Shown: positions 24,261-33,352, counted from the first letter of the stretch. The stretch: DNA of 34,079 nucleotides from an uncultured Desulfovibrionaceae bacterium (GCA_949741925.1 CATJOY010000016.1:1-34079); one strand, 5' to 3'. The notes: generated by a model not told the origin, from the sequence alone. Translations and numbers: made by a program.

Positions 24261-24287
24261 TTCGCATAACCTATCAAGGAGTGTTTC

Positions 24288-24650
24288 ATGGCTTACGAAA
24301 TCTGCATGGTAAAGCTGGTTACCGGCGAGATGGTTCTCGGCAAGCTGGATAAAGAAGCCCGGACCATCAATGATCCCGCCATCCTGCAAATGATCCCCTC
24401 CCAGCAAGGCGGGGTCCAGATGATGCTCATGCCCTACGGCTATCCCTTTGAAAACGACTTTACCGGAAGCATTTCCCTTTCCCATGTTCTGTACGATTAT
24501 AAAAATGCTCCGGAAGAACTGAAGACCAAATATATGGAGGCAATCTCCAACCTCACCCTTTCCGGCGGCGCGCTCAGCGGCCTGGATCTGAAAAATCCAG
24601 GCGGCGCGCCCGCAGGCGGAGATATCGCCAGCCTGCTCCGCTCCAAGTAA
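24288..24650 (+). CDS. Small conserved protein with Sm-like N-terminus
   Basis: A 120-residue protein behind AAGGAGTGTTTC. The first 60 residues (MVKLVTGEMVLGKLDKEART, then ILQMIPSQQGGVQMMLMPYG) have the strand pattern of an LSm/Hfq-like small beta barrel: V-K-L-x-T-G-E x(3) G-K and a closing M-x-P-Y. The middle is helical (APEELKTKYMEAISNL) and the tail is Gly/Ala-rich. I recognise this only as a small conserved protein type of deltaproteobacteria, not as a named gene. No membrane or signal segment. It could bind RNA as a ring or act in a protein complex. A perfect GC stem (24721-24740, CCGCCCGG/CCGGGCGG) follows without a T-run. Confidence 0.62.
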   Translation: MAYEICMVKLVTGEMVLGKLDKEARTINDPAILQMIPSQQGGVQMMLMPYGYPFENDFTGSISLSHVLYDYKNAPEELKTKYMEAISNLTLSGGALSGLDLKNPGGAPAGGDIASLLRSK

Positions 24651-24816
24651 CCTTTTCATCCTATTCCCGTGCCGGCCCCGTCTCCTGCGACCCGGCCGGC
24701 ATGCGTTTGCGGCTGACCCTCCGCCCGGGCGACCGGGCGGGCTGTCCGGCAGATACGAAGTTAATGTACCAAGGCCCGGCAGTGCATAGAAAAAACGTTC
24801 CAGCCCCAGAGAATCA

Positions 24817-27471
24817 ATGCGCAATCTTCTCCCCCTGCTTCCCCGGCCCAGCCGTTACCTGGGCATAGAGCCCCACAGCGTGCATAAGGATCAGGCAGCC
24901 GTTTCCTTCAGGGCCGCCCTGGCTTTTCCCGATACCTACGAAGTGGGCATGAGCTATCTCGGCCAAAAAATCCTTTACGCTCAGATCAACAGCCGCCAGG
25001 CCTGGCAGGCCGAGCGCGTCTTTGCTCCCGAGCTTGAAGCCGCCGCAGTCCTGCGGGCCCACAGCACGCCCCTGGCAACCCTGGAATCCGATACACCGCT
25101 CAATCGCTGCACTTTTATCGGCTTCAGCATTACCCACGAACTCTGTTATACCAACGTGCTCTATATGCTGGAGCTGGCGGGTCTGCCACTCTCCAGCCGA
25201 GAACGCGCCGCAACGCCCGGCCTGCCCCTGGTTCTTGCGGGCGGAGGCGGCACTCTGGCCGCGGAACCGCTGGCTCCGTTCGTGGATCTGATGCTGCTCG
25301 GCGAGGCCGAAGATATCTTGCCGGATCTCCTGGCGCTCATGGAACAGCAGGCCGATCCAGCCACGGGCCTCATCCGGGATCGCACGGCCTTTCTGCTGGC
25401 GGCAGCGCGGCTGCCGGGCATGTACGTACCTGAATTTTTCGAGGCTGATGCTTCCGGAGCAGCCCGGCCATTGCATCCGGAGCTTCCCGCCCCGGCCCGG
25501 CGTATTGCAGCCGATTTCGACGCCGCGCCCTATCCGATCCGGCAAGTCACCCCCTTTGGCGCTGTCCACAACCGCCTGGCTCTGGAAATCGCCCGAGGCT
25601 GCACCAGGGGCTGTCGGTTCTGCCAGGCCGGCATGACCGGCAGGCCGGTCCGGGAACGGCGCATCAAAACCCTAGTCAATCTCGCCCACACCTGCCTCTC
25701 GGAAACCGGTTTTGAGGATATTTCCTTTCTTTCCCTCTCCACCGGCGATTATTCCGGCCTGAAAACCCTCTTCGGCGCTTGCGTGGAACGCTGTGCCGCC
25801 GAGGAAATTTCCCTCTCACTCCCCTCCTTGCGGGTCGGTTCCATTGACGATGACATCATGGCCCGTATGGCCGAAATCAGACGTACCGGCGCGACCCTGG
25901 CGCCTGAAGCGGGGAGCGAACGCCTCCGGGCCGTTATCAACAAGGGCATTACCGAAGAGGCCTTGTTGCGCCATGTGCAGAAGCTCTTTGAATACGGTTG
26001 GACCCAGGTCAAACTCTACTTCATGATCGGCCTGCCCACTGAGACAGATGAGGATATTCTGGCTATCGCGGATCTGGCCCGCCGGGTGCGCGACTGCCCC
26101 GGCCCGGGCGTCAAGCGGCTCCAAGTGACCGTAGCGGTATCTCCCTTTGTGCCCAAGCCCCATACGCCGTTTCAATGGGAACAGCAGGCGGATAGGCAGG
26201 AACTGCGCCGCCGCATCGGGCTGCTGCTCGAAGCGATCAAAAAAGAAAAACGGATTTCCATGCGCTGGCATGATCCTGAGGAAAGCTTTCTGGAGGGTGT
26301 TCTTTCCCGGGCCGGAAGGGAGCTGGCCCCGGTGGTGGAACGGGCCTTTCGCAAGGGAGCGGTCTTTCCCAGTTGGGCCGAGCATTTCACCCTGACCCCC
26401 TGGCTGGAAGCCCTGGCCGAGGAAGGCTTGGATCCGGCGGCCTATCAAGCGGCCCGGCCGCATGACGCCCCACTGCCTTGGGATCACCTGGAAAACGGCA
26501 CCTCCAAGGCCTTTCTGCTGCGCGAGCTTGCCCGCGCCCTTGAAGCCAAGGAAAGCCCGGACTGCCGCTATGCTTCCTGCCATGCCTGCGGAGCCTGCGA
26601 CCTTCCCGGCGCGCCTTCGCGGCTGCCCGCCCTGGAAAACGGCGCGGTCTACAAAAATATCCTGAACTTCCCCGAAAGGGATCAGCAGGGCAACGCCCCC
26701 CGACTGGATGACCACGGCAGAGTTATTATCTGGGGCGAGGAAAACCGATCCGCTGCCCCGGCGGGCAAACGCAAGGGGCCCCCGCCGGCCCCCCCCGAAC
26801 ATCTAACCCGTAAGGCTATGCAGGTGCTCCTGCTCTATGAAAAGCGAGACCGAGCCGCTTACTTGAGTCAACTCGAACTGCAAAGCCTGTTTGAGCGTGC
26901 CCTGCGCCGGGCGCATGTACCGCTTTCCTTTTCGCGCGGGTACCATCCCCTGCCGCTGCTCTCCTTCGGCAGAGCCCTCCCCGTAGGCGTGGCTAGTCTG
27001 GAGGAACGGCTCAGCCTCTATCTGCGCGAGGATCGCGATCCCGCCTCGTTGGCGGGGGCCCTGGGTGAAATTCTGCCGGGCCTCAGGGTCACCGCTTCGC
27101 AACTGATGCCGCCTGCTGCCCGGGGGCTGGATAGCCCTACAGAACGCTTTCTGCTCTCCTTTACCGGAAATGAAGTGCGAAAAGCAGATTTCCGTCGGTT
27201 GTGGCTGGAGTTCAGCAGCAAAGAAAGCCTCCCCTGGCTCCGGGAGACCAAAAAAGGCCTGCGCTCCCTGAACGCTCGAGCCTTTTTTCTGGAAATAGCT
27301 GAAGCGGAAAACGGCGGTCTGGAGCTGCACTGCACCTGGGAAGGCGGCTATGTCTCTCCTCTGGCCTTATGCCGCGCTGTTTTTGACGGCATGATCCAGC
27401 CCCCTTTTCCCCCGGCGGCCTTGACGGAGTTCTCCTTAACCAAGCTGCCCGCAGTCCGTTGGCCTGCCTGA
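24817..27471 (+). CDS. B12-binding-like radical SAM protein fused to a DUF2344 domain
   Basis: An 884-residue fusion. Residues about 1-220 form the N-terminal domain that resembles a B12-binding fold (PDTYEVGMSYLGQKILYAQIN). The radical SAM core follows, with CTRGCRFC at Cys262, Cys266 and Cys269 holding the iron-sulfur cluster, and GLPTETDEDILAI further on. A Cys cluster lies near 580-595 (CRYASCHACGACD). The last third (about 665-880, LLLYEKRDRAAYLSQLELQS and FSRGYHPLPLLSFGRALPVG) is the TIGR03936/DUF2344 domain, usually a separate gene elsewhere. This combination is the TIGR03960 family, a conserved housekeeping protein in many bacteria; its substrate is not established. The ATG has only a weak ribosome site. 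Two hairpins, the second followed by T4, end the gene. Confidence 0.9.
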   Translation: MRNLLPLLPRPSRYLGIEPHSVHKDQAAVSFRAALAFPDTYEVGMSYLGQKILYAQINSRQAWQAERVFAPELEAAAVLRAHSTPLATLESDTPLNRCTFIGFSITHELCYTNVLYMLELAGLPLSSRERAATPGLPLVLAGGGGTLAAEPLAPFVDLMLLGEAEDILPDLLALMEQQADPATGLIRDRTAFLLAAARLPGMYVPEFFEADASGAARPLHPELPAPARRIAADFDAAPYPIRQVTPFGAVHNRLALEIARGCTRGCRFCQAGMTGRPVRERRIKTLVNLAHTCLSETGFEDISFLSLSTGDYSGLKTLFGACVERCAAEEISLSLPSLRVGSIDDDIMARMAEIRRTGATLAPEAGSERLRAVINKGITEEALLRHVQKLFEYGWTQVKLYFMIGLPTETDEDILAIADLARRVRDCPGPGVKRLQVTVAVSPFVPKPHTPFQWEQQADRQELRRRIGLLLEAIKKEKRISMRWHDPEESFLEGVLSRAGRELAPVVERAFRKGAVFPSWAEHFTLTPWLEALAEEGLDPAAYQAARPHDAPLPWDHLENGTSKAFLLRELARALEAKESPDCRYASCHACGACDLPGAPSRLPALENGAVYKNILNFPERDQQGNAPRLDDHGRVIIWGEENRSAAPAGKRKGPPPAPPEHLTRKAMQVLLLYEKRDRAAYLSQLELQSLFERALRRAHVPLSFSRGYHPLPLLSFGRALPVGVASLEERLSLYLREDRDPASLAGALGEILPGLRVTASQLMPPAARGLDSPTERFLLSFTGNEVRKADFRRLWLEFSSKESLPWLRETKKGLRSLNARAFFLEIAEAENGGLELHCTWEGGYVSPLALCRAVFDGMIQPPFPPAALTEFSLTKLPAVRWPA

Positions 27472-27504
27472 GCGATAATGCCGGAAATCACCGTTACCCA
27501 TACA

Positions 27505-27538
27505 AACCGCCCGGCCCTCTCCTTCTTGCCGGGCGGTT
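27505..27538 (+). other. Perfect 11-bp stem-loop downstream of the radical SAM gene
   Basis: AACCGCCCGGC (27505-27515) pairs with GCCGGGCGGTT (27528-27538) around a 12-base loop. No T-run follows. It precedes the terminator at 27553 and may help close the radical SAM message. Confidence 0.6.
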
Positions 27539-27552
27539 CGCATCCGGCGGCT

Positions 27553-27584
27553 GTTGCGGGAAACCGGGGCTCCCGCAACATTTT
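27553..27584 (+). terminator. Terminator downstream of the radical SAM gene
   Basis: GTTGCGGGA (27553-27561) pairs with TCCCGCAAC (27571-27579) around a nine-base loop, followed by ATTTTC. The T-run is only four long, so it is modest on its own but sits just after another strong hairpin. Confidence 0.6.
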
Positions 27585-27637
27585 CTCTCGGGCTCCTTTG
27601 CCCGTAATGATTTCCATTGAGGGACTCTGCCCCACAA

Positions 27638-27652
27638 GGCAAAATCCTTGCA
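27638..27652 (+). promoter_or_regulatory. Possible sigma-54-type promoter of the M16 gene
   Basis: GGCAAAATCCTTGCA keeps GG (27638-27639) and GC (27650-27651) at the required ten-base separation and has the TTGCA half, but the upstream half lacks the leading T bases and the CG. Transcription would start near 27663, a 107-base leader before the ATG at 27770. Confidence 0.3.
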
Positions 27653-27769
27653 TTTTTTCATCGGGAAGCCGATATGGCATGTATGGAATACGATCTGCTC
27701 CGCCCATTCCGCATTACAACGACACCATACCGGACAACGCACACGTCCGCTTTACCGGGAGTTTTCATC

Positions 27770-30466
27770 ATGCGTTCACGAGCCCTTGCTCTTCTGAGCC
27801 TCACGCTTTTTCTGGCGGCTTCCTGTTCAGGGGCCTCCGGAAGAACCAACGCGCGGCACGAGGCCGCACCCCAGGAACCCTTTACCATGCCTGAAAACGT
27901 CTCCTCCTCGGAGCTTTTTATTACCAAACTGTCTAACGGCCTGACCGTAGCCGTACAGCCGGACCATCGCTTTCCCCTGGTATCGCTGCGCCTCTATGTG
28001 CACGCAGGCTCGGCCTATGAACAGCCGGATCAGGCAGGCATCAGCCATCTGTTAGAACATATGGTTTTCAAGGGGACCGAAAAACGTCCCAAAGGAGCCA
28101 TTTCCTCGCAAGTGGAAGAGGCCGGGGGCTATCTCAACGCGGCCACCAGCTACGACTATACGTACTACCTCACGGATATGCCCGCCGCTTCGTGGAAACT
28201 CGGCCTGGACATCCTCAAAGATATGGCCTTCCACCCCAGCCTGGACCCTGCCGAACTGGAATCCGAAAAGGATGTTGTGCTCTCGGAGCTCAAACGGGGT
28301 GAAGATGCGCCGGGCGGGCGCATGTTCAAACGCCATCTGGCGGCGGCCTTGGCCGGAACCCCTTACGAACGGCCGATTATCGGGTATCCGGAAACCCTGC
28401 GCACCACCAGCGCCGACTCCATGCGGGCCTATATCGACCGGCTCTATCAGCCCCAATCCATGCTGCTTTTGGTCGTCGGCGATATTACTACCACAGAGGT
28501 ACTCAACGAGGCCGCTTCGCTTTTCGGCGGGCTGGAAAACCAACGCCCGGTTATGCCGCAGCAGCCTATCAACCGCGCGGACCTGCCTGACAAGGGTCCG
28601 TATATCAATATTGAAAAAACCCCATGGAACAAGGTCTACCTGACGCTCAGCTTCCCTGCCTATGACCAGGCCGACCCGCGCGCCACGGCCCTGGATATGG
28701 CCGCCCAACTCCTCGGCGGCGATGAAACCGGCTATTTGTACCGCCGCTACCGCTACCAGCTTGGCCTTGTGGACAGCATTTCCGCCGCCAACTACAGCTT
28801 TGAGCGTCTCGGCTTGTTCGCCATCACCGCCACGCTGTCGCCGGAAAATCTGGAGCGCTTCTGGAATACCTTCAGCCGCGATCTGGCCAACCTGCCCGAG
28901 CACAAATTCAGTTCCCGCGAATTCGAGCGGGCCCGTCTGAACATCGAAGATTCGCTGTACCGCCAACAGGAAACCCTCTCCGGATACGCTTCAAAGCTGG
29001 GCTACTTCCTCTTCTTCGGCTCATCGCCTCAGGAAGAGCAAAACTATCTGGCCCAGATCGCCCTGACCGATCAGAAGGCCGTGACGGAACTCCTGCACAG
29101 CCTATTCAAGGCCAACACCGCGGTGCTGACCATCCTGCGCCCGGAACAGAACGCCCCGGGCCTTGCCGTCAGCGAGGCCGGCCTGGCCCGGAGCCTTGAG
29201 GCCGCGCTGCCCGCAGAAAAGGCCGCTGTTTCGGCCGCCAAGGATCAACCCGCCGCAGAAGCGGAAGTTATGGATCTCGGCCACGATCGTACCCTGATCC
29301 TGCTTCCGGACCAAACCCTGCCTTACGCCGCCGTTGATCTGATCTTCCAGGGGGGGGATTCTTTAAACGGACCCCACCAGCAAGGCCTGGCCGCCCTGAC
29401 GGCATCGATGCTGACCAAGGGAGCCAAGTCCATGAGCGCCAATCAAATAGAAGATTACCAAGCGGACCGGGCTTCAAGCCTTTCGGCGACAGCGGGCCGC
29501 CAGACCTTTGCCCTGAGCCTGCGGTATCCGGCCCGGTTTGAAGGAGATATGTTCGGCCTGCTCTCTGCTGTCCTCAACGGGGCCACGCTGCCCCAGTCCG
29601 AGCTTGGCCGGGTCAAGCAGCAGCAAGAAGCCGCGATTATCCGCCGGGACGATCAACCATTGAGCCTGGCTTTCAGCAAGATCTACCCCCTGCTCTTCGG
29701 CGATCACCCGTATGGCTACACACTCTTAGGCGATAAAGAGCAGGTTGCTGCCTACACGCGCGCTGATATTCTCGAGTTCTGGAAAAAGCAGACCGCCCGC
29801 CCCTGGGTCATGGCCATTTGCGGCACGTTTGACCGGGATGCGGCCATCAAAGCAGCCCTGAGCCTGCCCGTTCCTACCGTCGCCCCCGCCAAGCTCGCCT
29901 CGCCCCAATGGGGAAGTCAAAAGGAATTGACCATTCCCATGCCCGGCCGCGAGCAAGCCCATCTCTTCCTGATTTTCCCGGCCGCCAGATCCGGAAGTGA
30001 CGATGAAGCGGGGCTCGACCTGTTGCAAAGTATTCTGGCCGGACAAAGTGGTCTTCTTTTCCGAGATCTTCGGGATACCCACGGCCTCGGCTATACGGTC
30101 ACCGCCTTTCAAGCCAAGCAGCCCGAAGCCGGGGCGCTGATCTTCTATATCGGCACGGAAAAGGACAAACTGGATCAGGCCCGCCAAGGCTTTTTGCGGG
30201 TCATCGAGGAGCTTAAGGCTTCTCCTCTGCCAGAGGCTGAAATCGCCAGAGGCAAACAGCAGGTCCAGGGCGACTTTATTCGAGGCAGGCAGCGGCTTTC
30301 CGCCCGCAGCGGCGAGGCCGCCGGGCTGGCCGTTCTGGGCCGTCCCATCGACGCCGAAGCAGCCAATGTGGCTAAGATCCAAAGCCTGAACGCTCAAGAC
30401 CTGCTGAAGCTGACCCGGAGGTACTTGGATACGGACAAAGCCTACACGGTAACCGTCATGCCCTAG
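27770..30466 (+). CDS. M16 family zinc peptidase, two-half lipoprotein
   Basis: An 898-residue protein from ATG 27770, behind GGGAG. A signal with a probable lipobox (LAASC, Cys19) suggests it is lipidated; the -3 position is Ala, so it is not a perfect lipobox. The N-terminal M16 unit has the zinc motif HLLEH (93-97) and the third ligand Glu173 in EKDVVLSELKRGED, so it is an active pitrilysin-type peptidase. The second unit (about 470-890) has lost the HxxEH motif but keeps the family's LLFRDLRDTHGLGYTVTAF segment, as usual for the non-catalytic half. The two halves on one chain should form a clamshell that degrades peptides at the cell surface or in the periplasm. It starts 298 bases after the radical SAM gene. 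Confidence 0.92.
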   Translation: MRSRALALLSLTLFLAASCSGASGRTNARHEAAPQEPFTMPENVSSSELFITKLSNGLTVAVQPDHRFPLVSLRLYVHAGSAYEQPDQAGISHLLEHMVFKGTEKRPKGAISSQVEEAGGYLNAATSYDYTYYLTDMPAASWKLGLDILKDMAFHPSLDPAELESEKDVVLSELKRGEDAPGGRMFKRHLAAALAGTPYERPIIGYPETLRTTSADSMRAYIDRLYQPQSMLLLVVGDITTTEVLNEAASLFGGLENQRPVMPQQPINRADLPDKGPYINIEKTPWNKVYLTLSFPAYDQADPRATALDMAAQLLGGDETGYLYRRYRYQLGLVDSISAANYSFERLGLFAITATLSPENLERFWNTFSRDLANLPEHKFSSREFERARLNIEDSLYRQQETLSGYASKLGYFLFFGSSPQEEQNYLAQIALTDQKAVTELLHSLFKANTAVLTILRPEQNAPGLAVSEAGLARSLEAALPAEKAAVSAAKDQPAAEAEVMDLGHDRTLILLPDQTLPYAAVDLIFQGGDSLNGPHQQGLAALTASMLTKGAKSMSANQIEDYQADRASSLSATAGRQTFALSLRYPARFEGDMFGLLSAVLNGATLPQSELGRVKQQQEAAIIRRDDQPLSLAFSKIYPLLFGDHPYGYTLLGDKEQVAAYTRADILEFWKKQTARPWVMAICGTFDRDAAIKAALSLPVPTVAPAKLASPQWGSQKELTIPMPGREQAHLFLIFPAARSGSDDEAGLDLLQSILAGQSGLLFRDLRDTHGLGYTVTAFQAKQPEAGALIFYIGTEKDKLDQARQGFLRVIEELKASPLPEAEIARGKQQVQGDFIRGRQRLSARSGEAAGLAVLGRPIDAEAANVAKIQSLNAQDLLKLTRRYLDTDKAYTVTVMP

Positions 30467-30494
30467 GGGGGTATACGTCGAGCTGCCGCATGGG

Positions 30495-30569
30495 GGCCGG
30501 CGGGATCTGATAGGGGGTATCCTTTCCCCCGGCCGGGTGTGGGGCAACGCCCCGCATCCGGCGCCACAC
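30495..30569 (+). promoter_or_regulatory. Structured leader upstream of adenine deaminase
   Basis: This stretch folds into several stems: GGCCGG-C-GGG (30495-30504) with CCCCCGGCC (30526-30534), a GATA/TATC hairpin inside it, GGGGC-AAC-GCCCC (30541-30553), and GTGTGG (30537-30542) with CCACAC (30564-30569). The last two share bases and so exclude each other, which could make a switch. It does not show the conserved loop sequences of a purine riboswitch. It may also be an intergenic repeat. Confidence 0.3.
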
Positions 30570-30667
30570 AGCGCAAAGAAAGCTACGGCCCCCGTATGGG
30601 CTTGACGCGCAGCCCCCTACGCAGGCATGGTCATTGCCCCATGCATCCCCCAGACAAGGAGACCGCC

Positions 30668-32389
30668 ATGCCCACCTTTCCCGTGGATCTGCTGATCAAA
30701 AACGCCAAAGTATTCAATGTCTACCGCCGCGTGTTCCTGGAGTGGGATGTAGCGATCAAGGACGGCCTCTTCTTTTATTGCGGCAAGGAAACCGAGAACC
30801 TGGAGCCGGCGGATGTGCTCGACGCGCAAGGGCGTTGCCTTGTGCCCGGGCTTATCGACATCCACATGCACATTGAAAGCTCCATGATCACCCCCCAAGC
30901 CTTTGCCTGGGCTCTGGCCCGCGATGGGGTGACCACCGTGGTTTCCGAGCCGCACGAAATGGCCAATGTGGCAGGCATGGCGGGCGTCCTCGCCATGATG
31001 GAGCACCCGGTGGGGCAAACCGCCGATATTTTTTATGCGATTCCCAGCTCCGTCCCGGCCACCGCTCTGGAAACCTCGGGCGGCCGGATCGACGTTGCCG
31101 AAACCCTGGAACTGCTGCGCCACCCCAAAGTGCTCTGTCTGGGCGAGGTCATGAACTTTCATGATACCGTCAGTGATAAGCCCACCCGCACCAAACGCAT
31201 TCTTGGAGCGATCCGGGAACAAGCCCCGCTGAAACCCGTTGAGGGACATTGCCCGCGCATCATGGGCCTGGATCTGGCCCGCATGCTCTACGCCGGAGTT
31301 GATTCAGACCACTGCGACCAAACCCGCGAGCGCATCATAGCCCGTGTCGAACAAGGCATGTTTGTAGAGATCCAGTACAAATCCCTCCTGCCGGAAGTCA
31401 TCGAGGCTGTTGTCGAATACGGCCTCCATGAACACGCCTGCCTGGTCACTGATGATACCATGCCGGATATCCTGCTGCGTGAAGGCCAACTCAGCCGTGT
31501 TCTCAGAACGGCCGTGGCTCGAGGGCTGCCCCTGGAGACCGCGCTGTACATGGCCACATTCACTCCGGCCCGACGAATGCGGCTTTTCGATCGGGGGGCC
31601 ATAGCCCCGGGCAGGCTGGCGGATTTTGTGCTTCTGGATGACGCCCCCACCTTCACCGTGCACAGCGTCTATAAAGGCGGCCGGTTGATCCACTCCGCGG
31701 ATCAACCGCTGCCCGAACCGGCCATTACTCCGTTCCCGGAACATTTCTACCGAAGCGTTGCTATCCCGCCCCTGGATCGCCCGGACTTTGCCCCTCCCGT
31801 GGATCGGCCTGACGGCGAAGCCCAATGCCGCTTGATGCTGCGCTGCGATACCCTGACCACGGTTGAAGAAAGCGCCGTGGCCGTTCCGGTCCGGAGCGGT
31901 TTTTTGGAGTGGGAAGGCCGAGCCGCGCTCCTGGCCTGTTTTGAGCGGTACGGCAAAAACGGCAACCGTGCCTATGGCCTGGTAAGCGGCACGGGCATCA
32001 AGCGGGGCGCCATGGCCGCCACTCTCTCCCATGACCACCATAACCTCATGGTCCTGGGGCACACCCAAGAAGACATGCTTCTCGCGGCCAATACGGTAAT
32101 TCAAGGCCAGGGCGGCTACGCCGTGGTTGAGAACGGCACTGTTCTGGCCTTTGCCCCGCTTCCCATCGGCGGCATTCTTTCGGATGCGCCGCTCTCGCGC
32201 ACAGCGGCCGATTTAGCTGCCGTGCGCCGGGCCATGGAATGCTTGGGCGACACCCATGTCAACCCGCTGATGGCGTTCAGCGTTCTTGGCTTAGCCGTCA
32301 GCCCGAGCCTGAAACTTACGGATATGGGGCTGGTTCGGGTCAAAGAAGGCCGCATCGTAGATCTGGTTATCAACGACACGGCCTCCTAG
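30668..32389 (+). CDS. ade: Adenine deaminase
   Basis: A 573-residue amidohydrolase converting adenine to hypoxanthine, a purine salvage step. ATG 30668 follows AAGGAGACCGCC. The metal-binding motif LIDIHMHIESS (His66 and His68) is the hallmark of bacterial Ade, followed by SEPHEMANVAGM, GEVMNFHDTVS, EGHCPR and VTDDTMPDILLREG. The C-terminal part has the HDHHNLMVLG motif and GGILSDAPLSR expected in this family. Length is normal for the long bacterial enzyme, which is unlike eukaryotic adenosine-type deaminases. A structured leader lies just upstream. It is close to the M16 gene but looks like a separate unit. Confidence 0.95.
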   Translation: MPTFPVDLLIKNAKVFNVYRRVFLEWDVAIKDGLFFYCGKETENLEPADVLDAQGRCLVPGLIDIHMHIESSMITPQAFAWALARDGVTTVVSEPHEMANVAGMAGVLAMMEHPVGQTADIFYAIPSSVPATALETSGGRIDVAETLELLRHPKVLCLGEVMNFHDTVSDKPTRTKRILGAIREQAPLKPVEGHCPRIMGLDLARMLYAGVDSDHCDQTRERIIARVEQGMFVEIQYKSLLPEVIEAVVEYGLHEHACLVTDDTMPDILLREGQLSRVLRTAVARGLPLETALYMATFTPARRMRLFDRGAIAPGRLADFVLLDDAPTFTVHSVYKGGRLIHSADQPLPEPAITPFPEHFYRSVAIPPLDRPDFAPPVDRPDGEAQCRLMLRCDTLTTVEESAVAVPVRSGFLEWEGRAALLACFERYGKNGNRAYGLVSGTGIKRGAMAATLSHDHHNLMVLGHTQEDMLLAANTVIQGQGGYAVVENGTVLAFAPLPIGGILSDAPLSRTAADLAAVRRAMECLGDTHVNPLMAFSVLGLAVSPSLKLTDMGLVRVKEGRIVDLVINDTAS

Positions 32390-32461
32390 CCAAGATATCA
32401 TTCCTTGGCCTCCCAAAGCAGCCTATGGAGGAGAAGTCGCCGGAGCGACAAGGAGGCCATT

Positions 32462-32800
32462 ATGAACATATCGCAAACACTTCGACGCGGCGGTTCCGCG
32501 CTGGCGTTGGTCCTGGCCTTGGCAACACCGGGCATAAGCGCCGGAAACCAGGGACTTTTGGAGCCCATCGGAGCCATCGGCAGTTTCATGGATGATACCG
32601 GCATCACCGCGGAAGTCAAAGCCCGCCTGCTGGCTCAAAAGGGGCTGGACGGCCTTGACATTCACGTCACAACAGAAAAAGGCATTGTAACCCTGAGCGG
32701 CCTGGTGGATACTACAGCGCAAATCGACTTAGCCGGACGCATCGCCGCGGACCCGAGCAATGTAAAGGGCGTGAACAATACCCTAAAGCTCAAGCAATAG
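32462..32800 (+). CDS. Exported BON-domain protein
   Basis: A 112-residue protein from ATG 32462, behind AAGGAGGCCATT. It has a signal peptide (cleavage near residue 27, GISA|GN) and one BON domain (about 45-110): ITAEVKARLLAQKGLDGLDI then HVTTEKGIVTLSGLVDT and DPSNVKGVNNTLKL. BON domains are small folds that bind phospholipid or other surface ligands; in OsmY and similar proteins they help the cell withstand osmotic or envelope stress. The gap to ade is 72 bases, so it may be co-transcribed. A good terminator follows. Confidence 0.9.
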   Translation: MNISQTLRRGGSALALVLALATPGISAGNQGLLEPIGAIGSFMDDTGITAEVKARLLAQKGLDGLDIHVTTEKGIVTLSGLVDTTAQIDLAGRIAADPSNVKGVNNTLKLKQ

Positions 32801-32820
32801 CCGCTGTGTTTTCTCTCGTT

Positions 32821-32854
32821 CACAAGCAGGATGCCGAGTCCTGCTTGTGTCTTT
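32821..32854 (+). terminator. Terminator after the BON-domain gene
   Basis: CACAAGCAGGA (32821-32831) pairs with TCCTGCTTGTG (32839-32849) around TGCCGAG, followed by TCTTT. It closes the rightward gene group and lies 18 bases before the stop of the converging PNPOx-type gene. Confidence 0.75.
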
Positions 32855-32872
32855 ACACCAAACCGCGGCCCT

Positions 32873-33352
32873 TCACCGTTCGTAGTGCGGCATAGGCCGT
32901 TTGCCTTCTCCCCGCCGCGAATATTTGCCGGTCAAGCTTTCTATGGCAATACGAATAACACAGGTGGCCGCGAATTTCTGTTCCGAAACCGGGAAAACGC
33001 ATGGAGCTTGGAATCGGGCAGCCAAGGCCTTAAGGGCTTCATTTTTGCTCTGCGGGTCAGTCACCACCTCGGCAAGGCCGGTTCCGCAAACGCTACGGTA
33101 GCGGGTTGTGGTGCCCTCTACGGCAATATCCACCGCCGCGGTAAAGGCAACGCGCGGGTCGGCCCGCAGCAGGTCCAGCTTGCGGCCTTCCGTGGCGCAA
33201 TGGAACCAGATACCGCCCTCAAAAAATACAAAATTTACCGGCAGCACATAGGGCGCTCCCTCGGCGTTCATGGCAAGGTAGAGTTCCCCCGCATCCCGCA
33301 AGACCTGCTCCATAAACGCCCGATCCGTCATTTCCCGTTCCGTTCTGCGCAT
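32873..33352 (-). CDS. Pyridoxamine 5'-phosphate oxidase/NimA-like flavoprotein
   Basis: A 159-residue protein from ATG 33352, behind GAGGAGGGCAT. The split-barrel fold shows the NimA/PNPOx-like pattern: MRRTEREMTD, AGELYLAMNAEGAPYVLPVN, FFEGGIWFHCATEGRKLDLLRADPRV and a C-terminal VIRIAIESLTGKYSRRGEG. NimA-type members of this family reduce 5-nitroimidazole drugs or bind flavin or haem; most are of unknown role. Length and layout fit the family. It stands alone, converging with the BON gene. Confidence 0.87.
   Translation of the reverse strand: MRRTEREMTDRAFMEQVLRDAGELYLAMNAEGAPYVLPVNFVFFEGGIWFHCATEGRKLDLLRADPRVAFTAAVDIAVEGTTTRYRSVCGTGLAEVVTDPQSKNEALKALAARFQAPCVFPVSEQKFAATCVIRIAIESLTGKYSRRGEGKRPMPHYER

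Noticed and set aside
23532..24269. 245-codon plus-strand frame across the gap upstream of the Sm-like gene
   Set aside because: It overlaps the YgiW-type gene on the other strand, has no ribosome site, and its composition changes abruptly along its length.
30467..30667. Purine riboswitch in front of ade
   Set aside because: The conserved junction and loop sequences of the purine aptamer are absent.
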